From an uncultured Lacinutrix sp. (GTDB lineage Bacteria; Bacteroidota; Bacteroidia; Flavobacteriales; Flavobacteriaceae), in assembly GCF_947500325.1 (NCBI RefSeq), contig NZ_CANMRQ010000001.1, forward strand, positions 188,001 to 252,000: a stretch of DNA of 64,000 nt, in the 5' to 3' direction. Position numbers and translations under genes: made by a program. How positions within the stretch are numbered: position 1 is the stretch's first letter; every line of letters begins with the position of its first letter. Below, in pieces: positions 9,083-17,194 of this stretch. A model generated the notes under the pieces. That model was not told the origin of the DNA, did no database searches, and saw nothing but the letters and a program-made list of their open reading frames with translations.

Positions 9083-10114
9083 TTAATTTACTGGCACAGG
9101 TGACCAGCGAAGTTCATAAACATCTATATTATTAGTAGGTAGTTGTATTCCTATATTGCTATTCTCTGTTGTTTTCGCTATTCCGCCTTTTCTATTTTCA
9201 TCTCCTACTTCGAAAACAATATAGCTTCCATTAACAGGAGAAATAGCGCCTCCAGAAACTTCGTTTGTAATGCCAGTAACCACTATTTGTTGTATATTAT
9301 TATTAGAAAAATGATAATAACTTAGATCTAAAAATGATAATTTGGTGTTATCAATACTCCAAATGGGTTGGTCTTTATTTTGGGCAATTAATGTATTAGC
9401 ACTACCATCTGGTTTAATGGTATATGCATGTGTATATGATACATCGTCCTCATCATACCTCCACGTTTTTGTATAAACTAATGTTGGATTAGATATATCG
9501 TGGTTCCAGTTTATTTCTTCATACCAAAACTGGTCGTTATTAGGAGAACTTTGAATGGCTGTTAAATCTGACATTACAATTTTATTTCCTCCAGCAATTT
9601 TATTTTCTACTAAACTCATTGGAACGGTATACAGATTTGTTGAAAACTGAGTTAAGTTGTCATTATTATTTCCAATATTAGAATTTCCAGTCATTACTGA
9701 AAGAGCTAAGGTTAGTCCATCTGGAGAAACTCCTAAAGAACGAACGTCTAAATCAAAGTTTGAGATTTTAGTTTCTTCTTTTGTTTGTACATTAACTCGC
9801 CATGCTTCCCAAGCAGTTCCTGTTGCCCCTTTAGCACTTGCATAATAAACATATTTTGCATCGGGACTCCATGATACGTATCCAGAGATAGGTCCTGCAT
9901 TTGCCAATTCTTCTATATTAGAACCATTAGGATTCATCATATATATTTTTTCTGTGTCACCAAACGCTATTTTATAACCATTTAAATCTGTTGCTACTTC
10001 TTGTAAAAGCGTATTATTAGTTTCAGGGTTTATAATAATTGGGTCTGGCGTGTCATCCGCTTCAGAACACCCTAAAAAGGCAATTATTAATATTGCGATT
10101 ATTCTAAACTTCAT
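9083..10114 (-). CDS. TolB-like beta-propeller lipoprotein
   Basis: 343 aa. Signal peptide with lipobox (IIAFLGCSEAD), then PD40/WD40-like blades: YKIAFGDTEKIYMMNPNGS, GYVSWSPDAKYVYYAS, LGVSPDGLTLALSV, PIWSIDNTKLSFLD, ELRWSPVPVN. Such propellers serve as protein-interaction platforms in the envelope. It heads the tight operon with the ClpP-like and S41 genes; a hairpin separates it from the HxxxH lipoprotein gene upstream. Confidence 0.75.
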   Translation of the reverse strand: MKFRIIAILIIAFLGCSEADDTPDPIIINPETNNTLLQEVATDLNGYKIAFGDTEKIYMMNPNGSNIEELANAGPISGYVSWSPDAKYVYYASAKGATGTAWEAWRVNVQTKEETKISNFDLDVRSLGVSPDGLTLALSVMTGNSNIGNNNDNLTQFSTNLYTVPMSLVENKIAGGNKIVMSDLTAIQSSPNNDQFWYEEINWNHDISNPTLVYTKTWRYDEDDVSYTHAYTIKPDGSANTLIAQNKDQPIWSIDNTKLSFLDLSYYHFSNNNIQQIVVTGITNEVSGGAISPVNGSYIVFEVGDENRKGGIAKTTENSNIGIQLPTNNIDVYELRWSPVPVN

Positions 10115-10152
10115 TTTTTGATTTATTAAGGTAATTTATGTATTCATTTGTG

Positions 10153-10203
10153 GTTGTTGGGCTGCTAACCAATTCAAAAAAACGGGTAACAGCCCACAAC
10201 ACT
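10153..10203 (-). terminator. Long hairpin in the lipoprotein block
   Basis: The arms GTTGTGGGCTGTTACCC and GGTTAGCAGCCCAACAAC (minus-strand reading) pair with few mismatches around a T-rich loop. It lies after the HxxxH lipoprotein gene; likely a terminator or processing hairpin that lowers read-through into the TolB-like gene. Confidence 0.5.
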
Positions 10204-10216
10204 TTTAAACTATATT

Positions 10217-11080
10217 TTATTGTCTATAAGTTCCATCTGGTAATACTGTTGGGAACTTGTATTGGGGATCACTTAATAAAGCATACGCAGCAGTATCTCC
10301 ACTTTGTATTAAAGCAGGAGTATTTAATGTCCATTCATTATCAATTTCATTTAAACGAAATTCCTGTGCACCTAGCATTGAGCTCATTACCCAATAAATA
10401 TATTCTCCAGCCTGGCATTCGTAATCGCATGTTTGATCATCGTATGAATACCATGCATTAGATGGATATGGATTTGGAATAGTAGTAAATTGACCACCTC
10501 TAGCTATGTCCATAGCATTAGACATGGCTGAACCGATTTGGGTTCCAAAAACGTTAGGATATGCACTTTCATGTCCTGCATGTGTAACTATATGCCAAAC
10601 TTCTTCTAAAGCTGCATCAAATTCTCCCGTTCTACCATTAGCAACAAAATTAGGGTGTGTTTCATCATTTCCTAAATCTTGACCTATACGACCATCAATA
10701 AATGCATTGTTTAAATCACTTTCATTAGCCCACATAACCATATAAGCTTTATTAGCTAGCATAGCATCTATTACTGCTTGGTTATCTATAGTTCCATCTT
10801 CATTATTATCTAGATACTGAGCTAAAAGGTTTGCTGCATGAAGTAAATTTGTATCTGTTACTCCAGATACGGCATAGATATCTATTCCAAAAACGACAAC
10901 CTTTCTATTAAAATTAGATAATACACCATCATTGTTTGCAACTATAGTAAAGTTTGGATCACTTCCAGGATTAATAGTTGTTGTTGGGTTTGTTATTGGG
11001 CTATCGTCTTTTGAGCACGATGCACAGCTTAATACTGTTATGGTTAATAAAGCCATTAATGTTGAAAATAGGTGTTTCAT
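10217..11080 (-). CDS. Lipoprotein with putative zinc-binding HxxxH site
   Basis: 287 aa; lipoprotein signal VLSCASCSKDDSP. Residues LDNNEDGTIDNQA look like an EF-hand-type calcium loop. A central helix has EEVWHIVTHAGHE, with His residues spaced as in metallopeptidase-like metal sites (H-x3-H-x2-H), and a Cys pair lies at QTCDYECQAGEYIYWV. A secreted metal-dependent enzyme is plausible, but I do not recognise a named family. Its upstream region carries the 27-bp motif shared with the TonB receptor promoter, so both units are probably controlled by the AraC protein at 14579-15679. Confidence 0.55.
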   Translation of the reverse strand: MKHLFSTLMALLTITVLSCASCSKDDSPITNPTTTINPGSDPNFTIVANNDGVLSNFNRKVVVFGIDIYAVSGVTDTNLLHAANLLAQYLDNNEDGTIDNQAVIDAMLANKAYMVMWANESDLNNAFIDGRIGQDLGNDETHPNFVANGRTGEFDAALEEVWHIVTHAGHESAYPNVFGTQIGSAMSNAMDIARGGQFTTIPNPYPSNAWYSYDDQTCDYECQAGEYIYWVMSSMLGAQEFRLNEIDNEWTLNTPALIQSGDTAAYALLSDPQYKFPTVLPDGTYRQ

Positions 11081-11163
11081 AATTTTATTTTTTTTAGTTA
11101 AACTATCTTTTTATAGACATGGAATAGCAAAATAACGACCAGTCTTAAAATTTATTTATAGGG

Positions 11164-11191
11164 ATAAGTCCGACTGCGTCTATCTGGACTT
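11164..11191 (-). promoter_or_regulatory. Putative AraC operator, copy 1
   Basis: An imperfect 27-28-bp motif: AAGTCC and GGACTT arms flank a shared GCGTCTAT block. It closely matches 14564-14590. On the minus strand it stands about 60 bp before a TTTTG -7-type box, the same distance as in copy 2. Confidence 0.6.
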
Positions 11192-11205
11192 TTTTTAACA
11201 ACAAA

Positions 11206-12084
11206 TCATTGATTTACAATACTTAAAGAAATCACAGTAAAGTTTCCTAAGGCTGTTTTATTTGTAGTAGTATTAGTAATATTTCCTAATAAACTTACTG
11301 GTGGCGTAGAAAATAATTGACTTGGATCTCCTCCAGAACTATCTCCCGCATCTTCGTTAGCTTCAATTTGAGAACGTTGATTTAATAAAAACTGATAAGA
11401 GCTAAAATTTATGTTACCTAATAAGACTTCTATTGCGTCATAATCTGGTAAAGGAGTTTCGTCATCTTCTTCTTGAAATTGAAATAAATCGATCCCTAAT
11501 GATGCTTCACTATTTCCATCAAAAACAACATCATTAGATTCTATAAAGTTTGTAGACACTAATGTTCCTTGGTTATATAAAGATACTGACGCTTTATAAA
11601 AATTAATTGCGCCTTCAGGATCATTAAACGAAACATTAATAATATCATCAAATTCTGAATCAATTTCTATTTCTGAAATAGGAACCACTGGAAGCATCGT
11701 TTCTTCTTCAGATTTAAATCTTGCCCCATTTGTTAACACTATTTCTATCCAATATTTATTTCCAACAACTGTAGAGATTGCTTGATTGGATATATACACA
11801 CCTTGATTTACAGAAAAATCATCTGTTACTAAATTAGTAGTTCCATTACTAGTTTTTTCATACAAAGACACCATCGCATTATTTATTGCTTGAAAGCTTC
11901 CTGAAGCATTTAAAGGCAACGTTTGTTGAATATTAATAGAAACTTGTTGATTAAGGTTATTTAACTCACCAAAAATTACAGTTTGTGGTTCATGAGCTAC
12001 GTCAACACTTATCTCTTTAGTACAAGAACACAAGGTGATTAATATTAATAGCGTCGATAGAGTTTTTTTAGATTTTAATACCAT
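11206..12084 (-). CDS. DUF4249 family lipoprotein
   Basis: 292 aa with lipobox LITLCSCTKEI. The body matches DUF4249 proteins: an opening VVIFGELNNLNQQVSINIQ region (Ig-like), INNAMVSLYEK, YWIEIVLTNGARFKSEEE, and later FNDPEGAINFYKASV. Members are nearly always encoded just after a TonB-dependent receptor in Bacteroidota, as here (4-bp gap), and are presumed to be its outer-membrane partner, analogous to SusD. The ligand is unknown. Confidence 0.85.
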   Translation of the reverse strand: MVLKSKKTLSTLLILITLCSCTKEISVDVAHEPQTVIFGELNNLNQQVSINIQQTLPLNASGSFQAINNAMVSLYEKTSNGTTNLVTDDFSVNQGVYISNQAISTVVGNKYWIEIVLTNGARFKSEEETMLPVVPISEIEIDSEFDDIINVSFNDPEGAINFYKASVSLYNQGTLVSTNFIESNDVVFDGNSEASLGIDLFQFQEEDDETPLPDYDAIEVLLGNINFSSYQFLLNQRSQIEANEDAGDSSGGDPSQLFSTPPVSLLGNITNTTTNKTALGNFTVISLSIVNQ

Positions 12085-12088
12085 CTTT

Positions 12089-14503
12089 TTAAAATTTAAA
12101 ATTATATGTTACAAAAGGTATTGGCGCCCCAATTATAGAATATTGAAACGTTTTTAATTGATTATTTCGCAAGCTCGAATACACTGAAAATGCATTTTTA
12201 CGACTATACACATTGTAAACTCCAAAAACCCAATTACTTTTCCATTTTTTATCTGCTTTTTGTTCTGGAGTGTAAGTAAATGATATGTCTAACCTGTGTG
12301 TATCTTTTAAGCGGTATGCGTTTCTATCTGAATATGTAAAATATTGATTACCATCTAACTCAAACTTACCAGTGGCATATGTTGTTGGTCTTCCTGTTTG
12401 ATATGTAAAAAAAGCACCTGTACTCCATTTTTTGTTTAACTTATAATTAGTAGTTAAATTAAATATGTGTGGTCTATCAAAATTTGAAGGATAATCATTT
12501 CCATTGTTTAAATTTTCTGAAGCGAAACGACTTGTCGTTTTTCTTTTAGTAACAGAATAGGTATAATTTACATTTCCTGTTAATCTTCCTTTAGTCTTAA
12601 AAGCGCCAAGTTCAATACCATACGAATAACCTTTAGAAGGTAATAATTGTGTTTCTAAATTTTCGTTTAAAAACAAATCTGCTCCATTTTTATATTCTAA
12701 TTGATTTTTAAACGTTTTATAATAACCGTCTATAGAAAAGTTATATTTTTTGTTTTCAGTATCATAGGCATAGCCTGCAGAAATTTGGTTAACCTCTAAT
12801 GGTTTAATATGATATCCTGCTGGTTTCCATATATCAAAAGGTAAAGCGGCATTAGTATTAGAAATTAAATGAATGTATTGGAACATTCTATTGTAACCCA
12901 GTTTTATCGCTTTTCTATTTGAAAGATCATATTTTAAAGCTAGTCTAGGTTCAAAGTTACCGTAAGACTTTATAACATCTCCTTTTTTGTATTCTTTAGA
13001 CCCTGTTATAGAACTAACTGTTTGAGGTAAGTTTTCATTATAGAAAGAAACTTTATAAGGGCCAATATTTCCAAACCAAGAATAACGAAGTCCAGCATTA
13101 ATAGAAAACTTATTCCATTTTCTTTCATAAGACATATATGGTGCTATTTCTAACCCCTTTTCTGTGCCAAAATTAATAGTATTAACGCCCAGATCATTAC
13201 CTGTTACTTTTGCTGGTGTAAACCTATAAAGTGTATTGTTTATTCCAAATCGAATTTTAGTATCTGCATTCTGATAAAATGTAAAGTCTGGCTTTAAAAT
13301 CCAGTTCTCAACGGCAGATTTCCAAGTAAAACTACTTGCTGTATTTCCTGTCGGTCCACCACCACTATTCTCAGATGATAAAGCATAATTATATTGACTA
13401 TAAATCCCAGAAAGATTCATAAATAATTGCTCTGAAAAAATGTGATTCCAACGTAATGTTGCGGTAGCATTTTTCCATTGAAAATTTACGGTTTCACTTG
13501 TACTTGTTTGGTTTACGTTTTCAGAATCTTCATCTGGTTCGTCTGTGAATTTTAACTTCATAACATCTGCTCCAAAATAGCCAGAAGCAAAAAGTTTATT
13601 GTTTTCATTAATGTTCCAAGACAGTTTCGCATTTAAATCATAGAAATATACTTTGTTACCTTTAATACTTTTTATTAAAGGAAAAAACAAATCAAAATAC
13701 GAACGTCGTCCAGAAACAAGAAAACTAAGCTTATCTTTTTTTATAGGTCCTTCCAGTGTTAATCTTGAAAATAATAATCCTAAACCTCCTTCGCCTTTAA
13801 ATTGTTTAGTATTACCTTCTCGCTGACGTATGTCTAAAACAGAAGATGCTCTGCCTCCAAACCGTGCAGGAATACCTCCTTTATACAATTGTACATCTTT
13901 AATAGCGTCTGCATTAAAAATAGAAAAGAACCCCCAAACATGAGATGAGTTATAAATTGGAGCTTCATCTAAAAGAATTAAATTTTGATCAATATTACCA
14001 CCTCTAACATTAAAACCAGATGTACCTTCACCTACAGAAGACACTCCTGGTTGTGTTAATATTGCCCTTGTTATATCTGGCTCTCCCAATAAAGCGGGTA
14101 TTTGTTTAATATCTTTGGGTTTTAAATTTATAGAGCCCATAATAACCTGTTTGGTTTGACTTTTTGTGTTTTTAGTTGTAGTAATAACAACTTCTTCTAA
14201 TTCGTTATCTACAGTTAATTGAATTTTGAGCTTTTGGTTTTTAGTCATATTCATGTCTTGCTCATACTCTTGATAACCAACATAGGATACAATTATAGTG
14301 TGCTGACCTGCTGGTAGTAATAAAGAGAAAAAACCATATTCATTTGTAACAGCTCCTTTTCCTGTTTCTTTTGAATAAATAGTTGCTCCTAAAAGTGTTT
14401 CTCCTGTTCCAATGTCTTCTATTGTCCCACTTATTATATAATCTTGAGCATATAAAGTAAGTGTGAAAGAAAAAAAGAGAAGTGATAAAAATTGGTTTCT
14501 CAT
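12089..14503 (-). CDS. TonB-dependent outer-membrane receptor with carboxypeptidase-like N-terminal domain
   Basis: 804 aa. Signal peptide (1-19), a CarboxypepD_reg-like beta sandwich (about 22-105; YIISGTIEDIGTGETLLGATIYS), the plug domain (about 120-235; ITRAILTQPGVSSVGEGTSGFNVRGGNIDQN split across motifs, with the FNVRGGN core), then a 22-strand barrel ending in Phe (PFVTYNFKF). It imports an unknown ligand using TonB energy. It forms an operon with DUF4249. The -7-type box TTCTTTTG lies upstream, with the AraC-type motif about 60 bp before it. Confidence 0.9.
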   Translation of the reverse strand: MRNQFLSLLFFSFTLTLYAQDYIISGTIEDIGTGETLLGATIYSKETGKGAVTNEYGFFSLLLPAGQHTIIVSYVGYQEYEQDMNMTKNQKLKIQLTVDNELEEVVITTTKNTKSQTKQVIMGSINLKPKDIKQIPALLGEPDITRAILTQPGVSSVGEGTSGFNVRGGNIDQNLILLDEAPIYNSSHVWGFFSIFNADAIKDVQLYKGGIPARFGGRASSVLDIRQREGNTKQFKGEGGLGLLFSRLTLEGPIKKDKLSFLVSGRRSYFDLFFPLIKSIKGNKVYFYDLNAKLSWNINENNKLFASGYFGADVMKLKFTDEPDEDSENVNQTSTSETVNFQWKNATATLRWNHIFSEQLFMNLSGIYSQYNYALSSENSGGGPTGNTASSFTWKSAVENWILKPDFTFYQNADTKIRFGINNTLYRFTPAKVTGNDLGVNTINFGTEKGLEIAPYMSYERKWNKFSINAGLRYSWFGNIGPYKVSFYNENLPQTVSSITGSKEYKKGDVIKSYGNFEPRLALKYDLSNRKAIKLGYNRMFQYIHLISNTNAALPFDIWKPAGYHIKPLEVNQISAGYAYDTENKKYNFSIDGYYKTFKNQLEYKNGADLFLNENLETQLLPSKGYSYGIELGAFKTKGRLTGNVNYTYSVTKRKTTSRFASENLNNGNDYPSNFDRPHIFNLTTNYKLNKKWSTGAFFTYQTGRPTTYATGKFELDGNQYFTYSDRNAYRLKDTHRLDISFTYTPEQKADKKWKSNWVFGVYNVYSRKNAFSVYSSLRNNQLKTFQYSIIGAPIPFVTYNFKF

Positions 14504-14563
14504 TTGCGTTTATTTTGCTTATTTACAAAAGAACGCTAGCTACATATTAAAATTGATGAGAGT

Positions 14564-14590
14564 ATATCCGGATGGCGTCTATTCGGACTT
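14564..14590 (-). promoter_or_regulatory. Putative AraC operator, copy 2
   Basis: Matches 11164-11191: shared TCCG, GCGTCTAT and GGACTT blocks. It overlaps the stop codon of the AraC gene and lies about 60 bp upstream of the TTTTG box before the TonB receptor gene. Confidence 0.6.
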
Positions 14591-15679
14591 ATTAAGAGAT
14601 AATTCGTACTGTTTGGGCGTCATGCCTTCTAAGGTTTTAAAAGCCGAGTAAAAGGTTGATTTTGAAGAGAATCCTGCTTCTTGAGCTAAACCGAGTATAG
14701 ACATTTGTTTTGCTTTAGGAGAAGCAATAAGGTTTTTAAATTCTTCTACCCGAAAATGATTTATAAATTGGTAGAAGTTAGTTTCAGAACATTGATTAAT
14801 TAATTTAGATAGTTCTTTTTCTTTGATACCTATACCTATTGCAAGAGTTCTTAAATTTAAACTTGGATTTTGAAACAGTTTTTCAGTTTTTATTTTTAAT
14901 CTTATATCTTCAAATCTTTTTTGTACTTCTGTATCTATAGCCAATTCTTTTTGAGTTTCCTTTTCTTTAGATACTAATTCTTGAAGTAAATTCTCTTTAG
15001 AACCACTTTCGCTAAATAGCTGAGCTTGAAAAAAACCATTATAACCAACCCAATAGACAATAAATAATACTGTAAAAACTTCTAAATACATAAATAAATC
15101 TCCCAATATCTCATTTAAGCTTTCGGCAACTTCACTAAAGAGTATAAAAAAATGTAAGATTAAAACTGTTATAATAATGCTCTTAATCCAAGACATTGTT
15201 TTGTACTCTAGTTCAGAATAATAATTAGCTACTTTCATTTTGTGCTTAATTAAAATTCGATAGGCAATTATCATTAGTGGTAAGTTAATAAGAGGAAATA
15301 ATAATGCCGATATTATATCTAGAATGCTATCTTCTTCAAAGTGAAAAATATTAAATATAATACCTGGTAAAAACAATAATAGAAACCAGACATTAAAAGA
15401 CTTATTTATTGTAATTATTATATAAATAAATAAAGATGGAATAATTAATAATATCACATCAAAATCAATAAAATGAGGGAAATCAAGTATATTCTCTTCA
15501 ACAAAGTCTATAAGCATATTGCTTAAAATAATCCACGCCAAGCTCCACATAAAAAGAGCCATGAATATGTTAGCTATTTGATTTTTTGATTTAACTGTTA
15601 AAAATAAAAACCCAATCATAATTGCTGAAAAACCAGACAATAATTCTAAAAATGTCAAGAAATAAAACTCTAAATCCAA
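14579..15679 (-). CDS. Membrane-embedded AraC family transcriptional regulator
   Basis: 366 aa. The first ~220 residues form about seven transmembrane helices (for example LELLSGFSAIMIGFLFL near the start). A linker (LVSKEKETQKELAIDTEVQKRFEDI) leads to an AraC-type double helix-turn-helix at about 260-360: LRTLAIGIGIKEKELSKLI, then LGLAQEAGFSSKSTFYSAFK and GMTPKQYELS. Membrane AraC proteins of this build sense a ligand through the membrane part. Its neighbour genes and the two copies of a conserved motif suggest it controls the TonB/DUF4249 and lipoprotein operons. Confidence 0.85.
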   Translation of the reverse strand: MDLEFYFLTFLELLSGFSAIMIGFLFLTVKSKNQIANIFMALFMWSLAWIILSNMLIDFVEENILDFPHFIDFDVILLIIPSLFIYIIITINKSFNVWFLLLFLPGIIFNIFHFEEDSILDIISALLFPLINLPLMIIAYRILIKHKMKVANYYSELEYKTMSWIKSIIITVLILHFFILFSEVAESLNEILGDLFMYLEVFTVLFIVYWVGYNGFFQAQLFSESGSKENLLQELVSKEKETQKELAIDTEVQKRFEDIRLKIKTEKLFQNPSLNLRTLAIGIGIKEKELSKLINQCSETNFYQFINHFRVEEFKNLIASPKAKQMSILGLAQEAGFSSKSTFYSAFKTLEGMTPKQYELSLNKSE

Positions 15680-15716
15680 TATTCTTTTTTTTATAAAAAT
15701 ACATTCTTTTTTTAAA

Positions 15717-15724
15717 TACCTTTG
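15717..15724 (+). promoter_or_regulatory. folB -7 promoter box
   Basis: TACCTTTG matches the Bacteroidota TAnnTTTG consensus. It overlaps the first possible TTG codon (15722), which supports the later folB start at 15743. Confidence 0.6.
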
Positions 15725-15742
15725 TCTTTAAATTATATTGTA

Positions 15743-16105
15743 TTGGGAATTATAAAAGTTGAAAATATACGCGTATACGCGTATCACGGATGCCTTAAAG
15801 AGGAAACTAAAATAGGAAGTGATTATCGTGTAGATTTAAAAGTTAAAGCCGATTTGCAAAAAAGCGCCAATTCTGATGCTTTAAGTGATACTGTGGATTA
15901 TGTACTTTTAAATAAAATTGTTGTTGAAGAAATGGCAACGCCAAGCGCTCTTTTAGAGCATGTCGCCAAACGTATTTTAGATCGTATTTTTACTGAAGAT
16001 AAATTAGTTACGGTAGCTACAGTAGCTGTAAGTAAAATTAATCCTCCAATAGGAGGCGATGTTGAAATGGTGACTATAGAAATGACTGAAAAAAGAAAAA
16101 TCTAA
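15743..16105 (+). CDS. folB: Dihydroneopterin aldolase
   Basis: 120 aa from TTG at 15743, giving MGIIKVENIRVYAYHGCLKE. The in-frame TTG at 15722 overlaps the -7 box and is unlikely. FolB cleaves 7,8-dihydroneopterin to 6-hydroxymethyl-dihydropterin and glycolaldehyde in folate synthesis. Family motifs: VYAYHGCLKEET with the substrate-binding YHG, DYRVDLKV, LSDTVDYVLLN, LLEHVAKRI and a catalytic-type Lys near the C-terminus (VAVSKINPPIGGDV). Full length. No other folate gene is adjacent. Confidence 0.92.
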   Translation: MGIIKVENIRVYAYHGCLKEETKIGSDYRVDLKVKADLQKSANSDALSDTVDYVLLNKIVVEEMATPSALLEHVAKRILDRIFTEDKLVTVATVAVSKINPPIGGDVEMVTIEMTEKRKI

Positions 16106-16134
16106 GAGAGGTAGCGTAAAACGGTAAATATTTT

Positions 16135-16142
16135 TATATTTG
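16135..16142 (+). promoter_or_regulatory. tRNA-Cys -7 promoter box
   Basis: TATATTTG, a perfect TAnnTTTG box, 13 bp before the mature tRNA 5' end. Confidence 0.55.
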
Positions 16143-16155
16143 CTGTCCTATTAAG

Positions 16156-16226
16156 GGTGTCGTGGCCGAGTGGCTAGGCAGTGGTCTGCAACACCATCTA
16201 CAGCGGTTCGAATCCGCTCGACACCT
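16156..16226 (+). tRNA. tRNA-Cys (GCA)
   Basis: 71-nt cloverleaf. Acceptor arms GGTGTCG and CGACACC pair fully; anticodon stem GTGGT/ACCAT encloses loop CTGCAAC with anticodon GCA; T arm GCGGTTCGAATCCGC. The discriminator is T, normal for Cys. CCA is not encoded. A terminator follows at once. Confidence 0.97.
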
Positions 16227-16231
16227 CAAGA

Positions 16232-16262
16232 AACCTTCAGCGATATGTTGAAGGTTTTTTAT
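16232..16262 (+). terminator. tRNA-Cys terminator
   Basis: AACCTTCA and TGAAGGTT arms around a 9-nt loop, followed by TTTTTT. Confidence 0.8.
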
Positions 16263-16527
16263 TTCTAATGTTTATAAGAAAAATACTGCGGTTCGAGTGA
16301 TTGCTTTATATCTCATGTAGAAAAGAGTTACGTTTATTAAATAACTCTTTTTGTTTTTAATACACAACACTTCTAAAAAACCTCAACTTTTTATCTTTTT
16401 TATTTATAATTTTAATAAAACAGGAAAACACCCTTTGTAAAACAGGGAATACCCTATATAAAACAATACTGTTCCATATTAGTTTTGCATTAAAACCAAT
16501 TTATATTTAATTAAAAAATTTAAAATC
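16263..16527. other. Intergenic region with one hairpin
   Basis: No gene seen. A second terminator-like hairpin lies at 16321-16357 (AAAGAGTTA / TAACTCTTT then T-rich). A nine-base T-arm-like string (GCGGTTCGA) near 16289 recalls the tRNA-Cys end but has no surrounding tRNA fold. The 100 bp before the next gene are A/T-rich, probably its promoter. Confidence 0.5.
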
Positions 16528-16782
16528 ATGCCACATTACGCACAAGGAACAACGGGTTGGACAAAATTAAAAAGCTATCAAGCAGTTTGGGATCCAAAAA
16601 TAGATCTAGGTAAATTTTACTTTACAAACTTTAAAGGAGTAAGAGAAGAAACACCTTATATGACAGCTGAAAATTTTGCCAGAGTTATTGATATTTTAAG
16701 AAATGAAACACCAGTATACGGAAACTCAAGTACAGGTTCTGTTACAACTCAAGGTGAAGGTATTGGAGAAGAAGAGAGTTAG
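16528..16782 (+). CDS. Small hypothetical protein, 84 aa
   Basis: MPHYAQGTTGWTKLKSYQAV... soluble and Gly/Thr/Glu-rich, without signal peptide, membrane segment or Cys. I do not recognise it. Support as a real gene: an A-rich leader before the ATG, good codon use, and a strong terminator 20 bp after the stop. The C-terminal 20 residues are acidic and probably disordered. Confidence 0.6.
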   Translation: MPHYAQGTTGWTKLKSYQAVWDPKIDLGKFYFTNFKGVREETPYMTAENFARVIDILRNETPVYGNSSTGSVTTQGEGIGEEES

Positions 16783-16801
16783 TCTATTAAATAAATTGCT
16801 T

Positions 16802-16837
16802 AAAAACCTTCAAGAATATGTCTTGAAGGTTTTTTTA
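16802..16837. terminator. Bidirectional terminator
   Basis: AAAACCTTCAAGA / TCTTGAAGGTTTT with A-run before and T-run after; it serves the convergent genes on both sides. Confidence 0.85.
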
Positions 16838-16840
16838 TTG

Positions 16841-17191
16841 CTAATTAAACCAAACAGCATAACGTTGTCGTCTAAGATACAAGGCTAACTGTTCTTCGAT
16901 CTTTAATGCTTCTGCCCTTGATGATATTGGGTTTAGATGATTGTATAGACTTGGTCTTAAATAAGAGCCATATTTCTCAACTATGTTAGAAGATAACTTA
17001 TAACCCTTTTTATTTCTATATCCCGTTTTGTGTTGTAAAAAACGCTCTTTTGGTGTCTTACTAGTCATACCAACATATAAACACTCTAAAACACCATTAA
17101 ATTGTGGATTTGCAGCTCTAAATTTAGCATTTTCGGTAAATACTTTTTTAGACAACTCAACAACATAAACATAATATTGAGTTTTTGGCAT
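16841..17191 (-). CDS. GIY-YIG nuclease-like protein
   Basis: 116 aa. QYYVYVVEL followed by ECLYVGMTSKTPKERFLQHKTG fits the GIY-YIG core (YVYV ... LYVG, then R on the next helix), and ALKIEEQLALYL supplies the usual late Glu. Stand-alone members are suspected DNA-processing nucleases of unknown target. It ends 3 bp before the LysE-type exporter stop region on the same strand and is probably co-transcribed with it. Confidence 0.7.
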   Translation of the reverse strand: MPKTQYYVYVVELSKKVFTENAKFRAANPQFNGVLECLYVGMTSKTPKERFLQHKTGYRNKKGYKLSSNIVEKYGSYLRPSLYNHLNPISSRAEALKIEEQLALYLRRQRYAVWFN

Positions 17192-17194
17192 TGC

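Noticed and set aside
10138-10461. + strand open frame opposite the HxxxH lipoprotein gene end
   Set aside because: Overlaps a well-supported minus-strand gene and the hairpin; no homology-like features.
16286-16300. tRNA remnant or attachment site next to tRNA-Cys
   Set aside because: Only nine bases resemble the T arm; no longer direct repeat of the tRNA 3' end was found downstream.
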